Of a stretch of 64,000 nt of DNA, positions 52,330 to 60,155 are shown one piece after another. How positions within the stretch are numbered: position 1 is the stretch's first letter; the number at the start of each line of letters is the position of its first letter. Under the pieces are notes generated by a model. The model was not told where the DNA came from and ran no database searches. It saw nothing but the letters and a program-made list of their open reading frames with translations. Location: assembly GCA_963747765.1 (NCBI GenBank), contig CAVVGH010000005.1:310001-374000 (forward strand). The letters are read 5' to 3'. A program made the position numbers and the translations under genes. Source of the stretch: VRUE01 sp963747765 (lineage in GTDB: Bacteria > Actinomycetota > Thermoleophilia > Solirubrobacterales > 70-9).

Positions 52330-52785
52330 GTGCCTCGCATCAGCAGCTTCTACGGAATCGCCATCACGATGTACCACGACGACCACGGCCACGCCCATTT
52401 TCATGCCCGCCATGCAGACGGCAAGGCAAAGGTCGGGATCGATGATCTAAATGTCATCGACAGCATCCTTCCGCGTCGCCAACTTCGCTTCGTCATCGCC
52501 TGGGCAGAGCTCCACCAGCAGGAGCTACGAGAGAACTGGCGCCGCGCTCGGGCACATGAGACACTGCAGGAGATCGAGCCATTGCTCAGTGGTGATGTCG
52601 ATGTTCTCGACCGCATGTGGGGGCCGGTATTCGAGCGGGCGCGCACCGCCGACGGCTTTGCCCAGGTTCGCGTCGATGCGGAGACCGGCACGGTGGTCTG
52701 GCCCGGAGGCGCAGACCTTGCTCCAGACACGCTGTATGAGCGCGTCAGAACCGGCGCTTGGCCGGGCCCCGCAGTCACGGCTTGA
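52330..52785 (+). CDS. In-frame fusion of DUF4160 and DUF2442 (type I)
   Basis: 151 residues. Residues 1-85 are a full DUF4160 (MPRISSFYGIAITMYHDDHG, HAHFHARHADGKAKV, WAELHQQELRENWRRAR). From LSGDVDVLDRMWGPVFERAR on it is DUF2442 (GTVVWPGGADLAPDTLYERV) without its first 25 residues. The intact pair at 24.5-25.1 kb is the nearest relative of both halves, so a deletion across the gene junction explains the fusion. The upstream L leader is short (GGGCCTTGACCCTGT). Confidence 0.75.
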   Translation: MPRISSFYGIAITMYHDDHGHAHFHARHADGKAKVGIDDLNVIDSILPRRQLRFVIAWAELHQQELRENWRRARAHETLQEIEPLLSGDVDVLDRMWGPVFERARTADGFAQVRVDAETGTVVWPGGADLAPDTLYERVRTGAWPGPAVTA

Positions 52786-52950
52786 CCCGATCCCGCGCCG
52801 CGGATCGCCCCCTCGACGGCGTTGTCGAGGAGAAGCTCCTCGACGGCTCACGTGTTGAGGCCGGGGATGTTGTCTTCGGGACGCTCGCCGTGGAGAGCGC
52901 GCAGGGGCGAGGATCAGCCTGACCGTTCCCGTCCCCGCCTGAGCCGGGCA
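52786..52950. other. Short intergenic stretch
   Basis: No gene or repeat recognised; convergent ends of the fusion gene and the LmbU-like gene. Confidence 0.3.
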
Positions 52951-53499
52951 CTACCCGTCAGCCGGCAGCTCAAGCTGGTGCCCGCAGTTGGGGCAGCGGA
53001 CGGTTGAGCGATCGTGGGTCGCGACGTTCGGCTTGGTTGAGGCGCCGGCCTTCCCGACGCCGTTGTCGCGCAGCGCGGTGCGCAGCTCGGAGACCGAGAG
53101 CTTCTCCTGGGTGGCCCGCTCCAGCCAGTCGCGCTTCTCCTTCTCCCCCAGGGGAGCGAGCAGCACATGGTGGCTCCAGGTGAGTTTGTCACTACGTAGT
53201 GACAAATCGAACTGTGAGGCAACCCACGCCATGTTGCGGAGGGTGGCCTGATCGTAGCCGGTCACGTATGCCGCCTCGGAGTATCGCTCGCCCCACTTCG
53301 CGCTGCCGTAGCGGATCCAGTCGCCGATCCACCACTGGCTGCTGCGCCCGATCGCTCCAAGTTTGCGGCCGGCATCCACCCACTGGCGACGATTGAGCTC
53401 CTCACGGGGAACCCATGCCACGGCGGAAAGATCGGCGGGCGGGCCGCTGCGGGCGGCCCGGCCGGCGGCGGACACGCTCTCTTTGGCTGCGCTGCGCAT
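52951..53499 (-). CDS. LmbU-family-like DNA-binding protein with zinc ribbon
   Basis: 182 residues from the ATG at 53499. The core WVDAGRKLGAIGRSSQWWIG, DWIRYGSAKWGERYSEAAYV, TGYDQATLRNMAWVASQFDL and LTWSHHVLLAPLGEKEKRDW follows LmbU-type regulators of actinobacteria. The C-terminus carries CPNCGHQLELP, half of a zinc ribbon. A 22-bp palindrome lies inside the coding region. Confidence 0.65.
   Translation of the reverse strand: MRSAAKESVSAAGRAARSGPPADLSAVAWVPREELNRRQWVDAGRKLGAIGRSSQWWIGDWIRYGSAKWGERYSEAAYVTGYDQATLRNMAWVASQFDLSLRSDKLTWSHHVLLAPLGEKEKRDWLERATQEKLSVSELRTALRDNGVGKAGASTKPNVATHDRSTVRCPNCGHQLELPADG
53185..53206. repeat. Perfect 22-bp palindrome inside the LmbU-like gene
   Basis: TTTGTCACTAC followed immediately by its exact complement. 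It encodes part of LSLRSDKL, so codons are kept while the DNA is fully symmetric; possible binding site or hairpin. Confidence 0.5.
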
Positions 53500-53623
53500 T
53501 GGAGCGCAGACAATAACTTTCCACACGCGACGGCTTACCCGGCGGGCTCGCTCTGGCTCGCCCCTTGCAACGAGCAGGCCGAAGCGCAGCTCGGCAATGC
53601 AGTGTCGATCGCGGCCTGGTAGG

Positions 53624-53914
53624 TCAACCAGCAGCAAAGGGGCCGGCGCCGGCCAGGCCGATTGCCGCGACGGCGAGGAGGGCGAGGCCGGAGGCCGCGT
53701 AGGAGAAGGCGAGGGCGCGGGCTCCACGCGGGGTGGCAACGTGTCGTTGCCCGCTTCGTTTGCCCAGGAGCCGGCGGCGCAGGTCGCCGCGGAAGCTCGG
53801 CGCGGGGTTGGGCCGCTGTGCCTGGAGGCGCATGGCCATCGCCACCAGCGACTCGGCGACGGGGCCCTCGAGGTCGGGCGGGAGGTCGCGGCGGATGTCG
53901 TCGGGGACCTGCAC
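53624..53914 (-). CDS. Small single-helix membrane protein
   Basis: 96 residues: MQVPDDIRRDLPPDLEGPVA, ESLVAMAMRLQAQRPNPAPS, then a C-terminal helix FSYAASGLALLAVAAIGLAG. The cytosolic part resembles short anti-sigma-like proteins (LRRRLL before the helix). The end PFAAG matches the end of the small protein at 63527. Probably truncated at its C-terminus. Confidence 0.4.
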   Translation of the reverse strand: MQVPDDIRRDLPPDLEGPVAESLVAMAMRLQAQRPNPAPSFRGDLRRRLLGKRSGQRHVATPRGARALAFSYAASGLALLAVAAIGLAGAGPFAAG

Positions 53915-53935
53915 GGTCAGCCGGCGAAGAGCAGG

Positions 53936-54030
53936 GAGTGGGGGTTGAGCGACTTCGCCCTGCGATAGGCGCGCAGGGAGGCGGACGCCCTGCCCCGCTC
54001 GCCCTCGATGCGCGAGCAGAAAACGCTCCG
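53936..54030 (-). pseudogene. TPR-like C-terminal scrap
   Basis: Encodes SRIEGERGRASASLRAYRRA, KSLNPHS, nearly the same as 49190-49275. It resembles the last TPR of O-antigen-ligase-type proteins. Confidence 0.4.
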
Positions 54031-54084
54031 TAAGGAAGAAGCCCTATCCTTACAAATCTGATCGGACTTTGAAAGGTATGTCGG

Positions 54085-55299
54085 ATGGCCGGCAAGTCGC
54101 AAACAACAGAGCCCCTGGGTCGCCATGAGGAGTTCTTTTGGCCCGGCGAACCGGGTGCCTATGAAAGGCGTGCCCGGCGCGGCGGCGTCTATCGGGTCTT
54201 CATTCCCGTTCGGATTGCAGCACGGGAGTTCATGTTCACCGGTGAAGCGAGCACCGCCCTGCATGAGGCGACAAAGGCGCTGGCTCGCCTTGCCGAGGAT
54301 CCTCCGCAGCTTGCCAGGCTTGGTGCCGTGGCGCAGAACCTGTTGCGCTCGGAGAGCGTTGCCTCTTCACGCATCGAGGGCGTAGCCATCTCCCATAAAC
54401 GGCTGGCTCGCGCTTCCTTCCAGGAAGCCGGCAAACGCCGAGGTGACAACCGGGCCGCGGAGGTGCTGGGGAACGTCGAAGCGATGAAGAAGGCAATTGA
54501 GCTGGGCAATGCGGCCGAGTCGGTCGCGGTAAGCGACATCCTCGCCATCCACGAAACCCTGCTGCGCAATACCGACAACCGTGGGATCGCCGGGGTGATC
54601 CGGGACAAGCAGAATTGGATCGGCGGCAACGACTACAACCCCGTCGGCGCCACCTACGTGCCGCCGCCTCCCGAGCATGTCGCCGGACTTCTCGAAGACC
54701 TGTGTCAATTCATCGATCGGGACGACCTGCCACCCGTCGCCCGGGCTGCGATCGCCCATGCCCAATTCGAGAACATCCATCCCTTTGCGGACGGGAACGG
54801 GCGAACGGGCCGAGCGCTGATCTACGCGATCTTGCGACGATCCGAGGAGATTCGCGACTACATTCCGCCGATCAGCCTTGTGTTGGGCCGCGAGCCAAAG
54901 GCCTACGTCGGCGGCCTTGGCGCCTATAGCCATGGTGACGTGAGCACTTGGTCTGCGACATTCGCTGATGCCACAGCCCGCGCCGCCAGAGCGGCGCGGC
55001 GACTTGCGGAGGACATCGAGCGCCGGCAGGAGGCTTGGCTCGAGCGGCTTGGCCAGCCGCGCAAGGGCGCCACCGTCCGTCAGCTGGTCGACGTGCTGCC
55101 AGAGCAGCCGGTTGTCGATGTGCCCGTGGCTCAGCGGTTAACGGGAAAGTCTCATGTCGCCGTGGGGGGCGCCATCAAACAGCTCGAGGAAAGCGGGGTG
55201 CTCGTCAGGCTCAACGAGCGCAAGTGGGGCCGCGTCTGGGAATGCCCTGAGGTCCCCGAGCTCATTGACGCTTTTGAGAAGTCCGTGTCAACGCCCTGA
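54085..55299 (+). CDS. Fic-family AMPylase (class II)
   Basis: 404 residues. The core motif IHPFADGNGRTGRAL provides the catalytic His and anion-binding loop. The inhibitory helix motif (S/T)xxxE(G/N) is seen N-terminally in SESVASSRIEGVAIS, hence class II self-inhibition. The flap region is NWIGGNDYNPVGATYVPPPP. A winged helix at the C-terminus (VPVAQRLTGKSHVAVGGAIK) may bind DNA. Intact. A fragment of a second Fic gene is at 59.5 kb. Confidence 0.9.
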   Translation: MAGKSQTTEPLGRHEEFFWPGEPGAYERRARRGGVYRVFIPVRIAAREFMFTGEASTALHEATKALARLAEDPPQLARLGAVAQNLLRSESVASSRIEGVAISHKRLARASFQEAGKRRGDNRAAEVLGNVEAMKKAIELGNAAESVAVSDILAIHETLLRNTDNRGIAGVIRDKQNWIGGNDYNPVGATYVPPPPEHVAGLLEDLCQFIDRDDLPPVARAAIAHAQFENIHPFADGNGRTGRALIYAILRRSEEIRDYIPPISLVLGREPKAYVGGLGAYSHGDVSTWSATFADATARAARAARRLAEDIERRQEAWLERLGQPRKGATVRQLVDVLPEQPVVDVPVAQRLTGKSHVAVGGAIKQLEESGVLVRLNERKWGRVWECPEVPELIDAFEKSVSTP

Positions 55300-55329
55300 C
55301 GGGCGAGGCTTTCCTTCAGCGTCTTGGTG

Positions 55330-55579
55330 GCTCGTGCCGGTGCGAGGGCGCGGATACGGAGAGGATGTCGAGAACGGCGCTGTCGTCGTCAGCGTCGACG
55401 CGGGTCGTCCCATGATGCTCGATGTGATCGGCACGCGCGATGGCTTCGAAAGCACGCTTCGGGTAGCCGCCGAGCGCTACGACCTCGACGGCGAGGCGCT
55501 GATCGCCGCTGCCCGAGCCGCTCTTGCCGCTCCCAACCGCGCGGTCACCCTGGATGTCGCAGTTCGCGCCGCAGCCTGA
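55330..55579 (+). pseudogene. DUF2283 without its N-terminus
   Basis: Encodes PVRGRGYGEDVENGAVVVSV to AAPNRAVTLDVAVRAAA, identical in most positions to residues 18-98 of the gene at 59191, but the MRADYDSEGD start and the DUF4258 partner are missing. Confidence 0.7.
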
Positions 55580-55691
55580 GGCCTCGATTTCTTCATCGAA
55601 TGGTCTTTTGACCACCGCCCGCGGGGGCAAAGTGACCAGCGGGCGCATAACGCCAGGTTGTCGAGTACGCCCTGCGGGGCATCGAGTCCCC

Positions 55692-55831
55692 GATCGGCGG
55701 ACGTATCGCCGCTTCGGCCTCCCGCGGGAGTCGGTTCTGCCGGCGGCGCATGGCCCTGCTACCCGGGCAGAATTCCCGGACTGCTCCAGGGCGCAAGGGG
55801 AGAGGTTCGGCCGCCAGGGCCTTGACCTGGC
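55692..55831 (+). repeat. 105-bp repeat followed by L leader
   Basis: 55692-55795 (ATCGCCGCTTCGGCCTCCCG core) recurs at 62991-63091. It is followed by GGGGAGAGG and GCCAGGGCCTTGACC, the L leader, up to the GTG at 55832. Confidence 0.55.
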
Positions 55832-56296
55832 GTGCCCCGCATCAGCAGCTTCTATGGAGTTGAGATCGAGATGTACTGGAATGAGGGTCATCACGGGAAG
55901 CCCCACTTCCATGCTGTATATGCCGGCGAAGAGGCTTCCTTCGATATCGAGACGCAAGATCGACCCCCTATCATGAAACCGATGCGAGGAACGTCGCGAT
56001 TGTTGGAAGCAAAGCCGACTGAGGGCTACACCGTCCACGTGCGTTTCGAGGACGGCACCGAAGCTGACGTTGATCTCTCCTACCTGCTCGACTACGGTGG
56101 CGTCTTCGAGCCTCTTAGGGATGCGGAGCACTTCCGTCAGCTTCGTGTCTATTCCGACGGACAGACGATTTTCTGGCCTCGGCATCCCGGGGCGCAGGAG
56201 GGAGAGCAGCTTGAGGACGTCTCATCTGTTCAAGCTGATATCGCTCCCGAGACCCTTTACGCGCACGCCCGCCGCCACGCGACCGCAGCCGTTTAG
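55832..56296 (+). CDS. In-frame fusion of DUF4160 and DUF2442 (type II)
   Basis: 154 residues. Residues 1-40 are the DUF4160 start (MPRISSFYGVEIEMYWNEGH, KPHFHAVYAGEEASFDIE). From about residue 50 (SRLLEAKPTEGYTVHVRFED, GGVFEPLRDAEHFRQLRVYS, DIAPETLYAHARRH) it is a nearly full DUF2442. The break point differs from the fusion at 52330, so this fusion arose independently and has lost the DUF4160 C-terminal helix instead. Confidence 0.7.
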   Translation: MPRISSFYGVEIEMYWNEGHHGKPHFHAVYAGEEASFDIETQDRPPIMKPMRGTSRLLEAKPTEGYTVHVRFEDGTEADVDLSYLLDYGGVFEPLRDAEHFRQLRVYSDGQTIFWPRHPGAQEGEQLEDVSSVQADIAPETLYAHARRHATAAV

Positions 56297-56329
56297 AGGG
56301 CGCTGGGGCCGAGCTATTCAGCAGTCCAG

Positions 56330-56475
56330 CGGCGTCGGGGGCCGCGGAGCCGGACGGCAGGTCGTAGATCTCTTGTCCCACCTTGCCGGTGAGGCTCTGC
56401 ACCCCGGCAGCCACCGCCTCGACTACGCCGGCCTCGACGGCCGCTTCGGTATGTCGCCAGAGCAGGTGAGCGAAG
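56330..56475 (-). pseudogene. AAA ATPase C-terminal fragment
   Basis: Encodes MLFAHLLWRHTEAAVEAGVV and VQSLTGKVGQEIYDLPSG, part of an ATPase whose HPQRAMLFAHLLWRHSE version lies at 62.58-62.77 kb. Confidence 0.45.
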
Positions 56476-56503
56476 AGCATCGCACGATGCGCCGATTCTT
56501 TAC

Positions 56504-56611
56504 GGCTCCCACGAGCGGCTCACCACGGCCTGTGGGTGGCAGCCCGAGATCCCGTTGGAGCAGACCGTGAGCGACACGCTCGACTGGTGGCGGCAGCAGC
56601 TGAGCCCGTAG
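56504..56611 (+). pseudogene. GDP-mannose-4,6-dehydratase-like C-terminus
   Basis: Encodes ERLTTACGWQPEIPLEQTVS, DTLDWWRQQLSP and a stop, the typical end of GMD/SDR nucleotide-sugar dehydratases. Another polysaccharide-gene scrap, far from the main locus. Confidence 0.65.
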
Positions 56612-56639
56612 GTCGTAGGTTCGAGCGGCACGCAGAGAG

Positions 56640-56704
56640 GACCACTCGGCAGCGAAGGGGGCCGGCACCGGGGAGAGATTCGCTCGCCGGGGCGTTGACC
56701 AGGT
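56640..56704 (+). repeat. L leader before DUF4258 pair 2
   Basis: GGGGAGAGATTCGCTCGCCG then GGGCGTTGACCAGGT, ending at the GTG. No repeat E upstream in this case. Confidence 0.55.
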
Positions 56705-56917
56705 GTGCGCTTCAGCCGGCATGCCAAGAACCGAGCCCGCCGGATCGGTGTGACGGTCGCAGACGCCGAATCCGTGATTGCCAATCCCGTCGAGGTTGAC
56801 CTGAGGGAGTTGGGCAAGACACGGTACGTCGGCTATGTCCGCGGCCAGCGGATCCGCGTCGTCGTACCGCTTGACGATCCGGATCTGGTAGTCACAATCC
56901 ACGGGAGATGCCGATGA
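56705..56917 (+). CDS. DUF4258 protein (TA-like, pair 2)
   Basis: 70 residues, GTG start: MRFSRHAKNRARRIGVTVAD, AESVIANPVEVD, RYVGYVRGQRIRVVVPLDDP, DLVVTIHGR. The stop overlaps the next ATG (ATGA at 56914). Confidence 0.8.
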   Translation: MRFSRHAKNRARRIGVTVADAESVIANPVEVDLRELGKTRYVGYVRGQRIRVVVPLDDPDLVVTIHGRCR

Positions 56918-57204
56918 AGGCCGACTACGACAGCGAGGCCAACGCTCTTTCCATCGACCTCGTTGAGGTCGAGCGATGGGATTGCGACGAGGACGTGGAC
57001 GGGTCTTACTGTCACGTTGCCATCGCCGGCGGCCACCCGGTGAACGTAGAGCTGCTCGACCCGAGCGACCATCTCGACCTACTCCAGGAGGCGAGCGAGC
57101 GCTACGGGCTGGACGGAACGGCTCTGGTCGCCGCTGCGCAGGCCGCCCTTGCCGCTCCCGACCGCGTCGTCACCCTCGACGTCGCGGTCCGCGCCGCGGC
57201 TTGA
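56914..57204 (+). CDS. DUF2283 protein (TA-like, pair 2)
   Basis: 96 residues from the ATG at 56914, preferred over an ATG two codons upstream because it gives the usual ATGA overlap: MKADYDSEANALSIDLVEVE, then the invariant C-terminus AALAAPDRVVTLDVAVRAAA. Confidence 0.8.
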   Translation: MKADYDSEANALSIDLVEVERWDCDEDVDGSYCHVAIAGGHPVNVELLDPSDHLDLLQEASERYGLDGTALVAAAQAALAAPDRVVTLDVAVRAAA

Positions 57205-57281
57205 GGGGCGCTATCGCGAGGAGACCATGGTGGCGGTTGCCATCTCTCTTGAGGACATCTCTCTTGCGCTAAACTAACGAT

Positions 57282-57995
57282 ATGGACACTACTTCGGGGG
57301 CTGAGGCTGCAGCCAGGTTGAAAACGAGCATTCCGAGAGTCCTGCGCGCAGCCGAGCGACTGGGCATGCGCACCGCTCCAGGCAGACTGTCGCTTACGCA
57401 GGCTCAGTACGAGGAGCTGCGGGACGAGTTGGGCACAACGCCGAAGGTCGCAGGCCTCTCGCCCACCGAGGTCAAGGCGTTGGCGGCTCTGCGGAGGGCT
57501 CCGCTGGGGCTTGTGTCCGCACGGGCCGTCGCTTCGCGCGCGGGCCTCTCGCCGACCGCGGCGTCTCGCGCTCTGAACCAGCTCGAGTCCGAGGATCTCG
57601 TCTGCCGCGAACCGGCGACGGTGGCCCTTGGTCGGGCGCGTGCGGTCGAGCTGTGGCATGCCAACGTCTTGCACCCGCGCTGGAGTGAGATCGCCGCGAA
57701 CCTCGGGGACGTGCGGCCCCCCAGGCGCCCGCCCGCGCCGGCCAGGGTCAGGGGAAACCGTGTGCCCGCTCGCCTGCGCCATCTCTTCTGGAACGTCAAC
57801 GCCACCCAACTGGACACCGGGCGCGCCGGGCCCTTCATCGCCCGGCGTCTCCTGCGCCGTGAGGACCCGGAGGGGCTGGCTTGGGGCATCGCCCATCTGA
57901 AGCCGAGCGACTGGCGCGAGGCCGCACGGGCCCGGGGTCTCGATCCGAGCGTGCGCGCGATGGCCGAGAACCTGGCTGGGCACGGCAGCCGATGA
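57282..57995 (+). CDS. Winged-helix antitoxin-like protein (AbiE-like locus 5)
   Basis: 237 residues. A first HTH-like helix set (AARLKTSIPRVLRAAERLGM) and a winged helix (SARAVASRAGLSPTAASRAL, NQLESEDLVCREPATVALGR) precede a C-terminal domain (VNATQLDTGRAGPFIARRLL). It occupies the antitoxin position before an AbiEii-like gene but differs from the AbiEi proteins of loci 1-3. A TAAACT -10 lies exactly 6 nt before the ATG. Confidence 0.7.
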   Translation: MDTTSGAEAAARLKTSIPRVLRAAERLGMRTAPGRLSLTQAQYEELRDELGTTPKVAGLSPTEVKALAALRRAPLGLVSARAVASRAGLSPTAASRALNQLESEDLVCREPATVALGRARAVELWHANVLHPRWSEIAANLGDVRPPRRPPAPARVRGNRVPARLRHLFWNVNATQLDTGRAGPFIARRLLRREDPEGLAWGIAHLKPSDWREAARARGLDPSVRAMAENLAGHGSR

Positions 57996-58666
57996 CCAGC
58001 TCGCTGCCGAAAGAGCTGCGGGCGGTGCTGCCGCCGGACACCCAGGATGTGTGGGAGTTGCTGGCACCGATCCTGCCCCCCGCCCTCTACCTGGGCGGAG
58101 GGACGGGCGTGGCGGTGCATTTGAAGCACCGTCAGAGTCGCGACCTCGATTTCTTCTTCCACCAGAACGCGGTTGACCTCGAGGAGCTGGCCGGCCGCCT
58201 CGCCGGCGCCGGGCCGTTCGCCGTTACTGAAACGTCACCCGGCACGCTGGGGGGCTTGTTCAGCACCACGAAACTGGAGTTTCTGCATGCTGACGAGGCG
58301 GCGCCACAAACACAGCTCGAGGAGCCAAGCGTCGTCGCGGGGCTGCGCGTCGCGGGGCTGAAGGACCTGCTCGCGATGAAGCTCAAGGTGCTGGGCGAGC
58401 GGGGCGAGATGCGCGACTACTTCGACGTCAAGGCGATAGACGAGCAAAGCCCACTCTCGGTCGAGGACGGGATAGCGCTCTACCTCGACCGCTACCGCCT
58501 CGAACCCTCGAGCGGGGCCGTCAAGGCTCTCGTTCGCGCGATGGGCTACCTGGATGACGTCGAAGAGGACGAGGCGCTCCCGATGACCAAAGATGAGCTC
58601 GCGGCATGGTGGCGACGACGCCAGGCGACGTTGATCGGCAACCTCAGTCGAACCGGCCCGGGATGA
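57992..58666 (+). CDS. AbiEii-like nucleotidyltransferase toxin (locus 5)
   Basis: 224 residues from the ATG at 57992 (ATGA overlap). Motif PALYLGGGTGVAVHLKHRQS, RDLDFFF gives the GGG loop and DLD; VAGLKDLLAMKLKVLGERGE and RDYFDVKAI give the second block. Complete. Confidence 0.8.
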   Translation: MTSSLPKELRAVLPPDTQDVWELLAPILPPALYLGGGTGVAVHLKHRQSRDLDFFFHQNAVDLEELAGRLAGAGPFAVTETSPGTLGGLFSTTKLEFLHADEAAPQTQLEEPSVVAGLRVAGLKDLLAMKLKVLGERGEMRDYFDVKAIDEQSPLSVEDGIALYLDRYRLEPSSGAVKALVRAMGYLDDVEEDEALPMTKDELAAWWRRRQATLIGNLSRTGPG

Positions 58667-58680
58667 TCGATCGACCTGAT

Positions 58681-58840
58681 CGCGGTCCCCTTCTCCCTGG
58701 GCATCACGCCCATAGGCCACTCACGGGCACAGCCCATAGGCGCTCGCCGAGCGGGATCGTCTGCGCACACGTGCACACGACGACCCCGGCCCTGAACCGC
58801 GCGCCGCTGCTGTCCCGCAGCTTCTCCATCGCCCGCACAC
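58681..58840 (-). pseudogene. DUF4143 C-terminal fragment, second copy
   Basis: Over 95% identical to 48811-48960; minus strand encodes the RFRAGVVVCTCAQTIPLGEH end of a DUF4143 ATPase. Confidence 0.55.
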
Positions 58841-58847
58841 ACACATT

Positions 58848-58981
58848 CAGTCAGAGCTGAAAACGGGGTGCAATCGGCTCTGGAGCGCCAAGTGGCTGCG
58901 GACGGCTGATCCGGGGGTGTGTACGCAGCTGTCGAGCACCGCGCGGGGGAGAGATTCGCTCGCCCAGGGCCTTGACCTGGT
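58848..58981 (+). repeat. Repeat E (middle part) and L leader
   Basis: TTCAGTCAGAGCTGAA hairpin, stem C variant GGCTGCGGAC with GTACGCAGC, then GGGGGAGAGATTCGCTCGCC and AGGGCCTTGACCTGGT to the GTG at 58982. Confidence 0.55.
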
Positions 58982-59194
58982 GTGCGCTTCAGCCGGCATG
59001 CCAAGAACAAGGCCCGCGACCTCGGGGCGACGGTTGCAGACGCGGAAAGCGTGATCGGGCATGCGGTTCACACGGACGCCGATAACGGCGGTCGCCACCG
59101 CTACACCGGCTACATTCGGGGCAGACGGGTGCGCGTCGTCGTCGCCCTTGACGACCCGGGGTTGATCGTCACAATCCACGAGAGGCGAAAGTGA
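58982..59194 (+). CDS. DUF4258 protein (TA-like, pair 3)
   Basis: 70 residues, GTG start: MRFSRHAKNKARDLGATVAD, AESVIGHAVHTDADNGGRHR, YIRGRRVRVVVALDDPGLIV, TIHERRK. Coupled to the next gene. Confidence 0.8.
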   Translation: MRFSRHAKNKARDLGATVADAESVIGHAVHTDADNGGRHRYTGYIRGRRVRVVVALDDPGLIVTIHERRK

Positions 59195-59487
59195 TGCGAG
59201 CCGACTACGACAGCGAGGGCGACACGATCCAGATCGAGCTGGAGCCGGTGCGAGGGCGCGGATACGGAGAGGATGTCGAGAATGGCGCTGTCGTCGTCAG
59301 CGTCAACGGGGGTCGTCCCGTGATGCTCGACGTGATCGGCACGCGCGATGGCTTCGAGGTCCCACTTCGGGTGGCCGCCGAGCGCTACGAGCTCGACGCG
59401 GAGGCGCTGATCGCCGCCGCGCAGGCCGCTCTCGCCGCTCCTGACCGCACGGTCACGCTGGACGTGGCGGTTCGCGCCGCGGCCTGA
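59191..59487 (+). CDS. DUF2283 protein (TA-like, pair 3)
   Basis: 98 residues from a GTG at 59191 (GTGA overlap; ATG at 59194 also possible): MRADYDSEGDTIQIELEPVR, GRGYGEDVENGAVVVSVNGG, C-terminus AALAAPDRTVTLDVAVRAAA. Close relative of the headless copy at 55.3 kb. Confidence 0.8.
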   Translation: MMRADYDSEGDTIQIELEPVRGRGYGEDVENGAVVVSVNGGRPVMLDVIGTRDGFEVPLRVAAERYELDAEALIAAAQAALAAPDRTVTLDVAVRAAA

Positions 59488-59499
59488 GAAGGCAGTCCA

Positions 59500-59665
59500 T
59501 CTGGAGACGGCAACGGCCATGTCGGGCGCTGCCTGGTCCACGTTCTCTTCCGCCGCCGGGGAATCGCTCCCCGCTACGTGCCGCCGATCAGCCTCGTCCT
59601 CGGCGCCAACAAGGACGCCTACATCGCAGGCCTACAGGCTTTCCGGGATCGGGTGCTGTCGATAA
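59500..59665 (+). pseudogene. Fic core fragment
   Basis: Encodes GNGHVGRCLVHVLFRRRGIA, PRYVPPISLVLGANKDAYIA, GLQAFRD: the end of a Fic active-site motif and the following helices. Both flanks of the domain are lost. Confidence 0.65.
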
Positions 59666-59666
59666 G

Positions 59667-60125
59667 CCGGCCAACGGGGAGCCGGCCGGCTCCGCCGCGT
59701 ACGCTGAGCTCCTTGCCGATATCCGGCGGCGGATCGCAGCGTCGAGGACACGGGCCGCGATCGCGGTCAACCGGGAGCTGATCGAGCTCTACTGGGGGAT
59801 CGGGCGGGAGATCCTGCGCCGTCAAGAGGAGCGGGGCTGGGGCGCCAAGGTCATCGACCAGCTGGCCCGCGACCCGAAGGAGGAGGGGCATCGGGGGTTC
59901 TCGGCTCGGAACCTGAGGTACATGCGCGTCTTCGCTCAAGCCTGGGGCGACGACCCAATAGTGCAACAGCCTGTTGCACAAATTCCCTGGGGCCACAACA
60001 TCGTCCTCCTCGACAAGCTCAAGGATCCAAAGATCCGGCTTTGGTATGCGGAATCGGCCGCGACGCGATTCGCGCTCGTGCGCGGCACGCTTACCGCCGG
60101 CAGATGGCCCGCAGTGGCGGTCACC
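59667..60125 (+). pseudogene. DUF1016 (YhcG-type) N-terminal domain fused to MNT tail
   Basis: 59680-60058 encodes AAYAELLADIRRRIAASRTR, AAIAVNRELIELYWGIGREI, GFSARNLRYMRVFAQAW, PWGHNIVLLDKLKDPKIRLW: DUF1016 N-terminal domain. The PDDEXK nuclease half is missing. At 60058 it switches to a copy of the last 65 bp of the MNT gene (49830-49895). Confidence 0.65.
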
Positions 60126-60155
60126 CCCGCGGCGAAGCTGAGCACAGACGCCATA

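Noticed and set aside
58235..58720. Minus-strand ORFs opposite the locus 5 toxin
   Set aside because: Shadows of the AbiEii-like gene, which has clear motifs on the plus strand.
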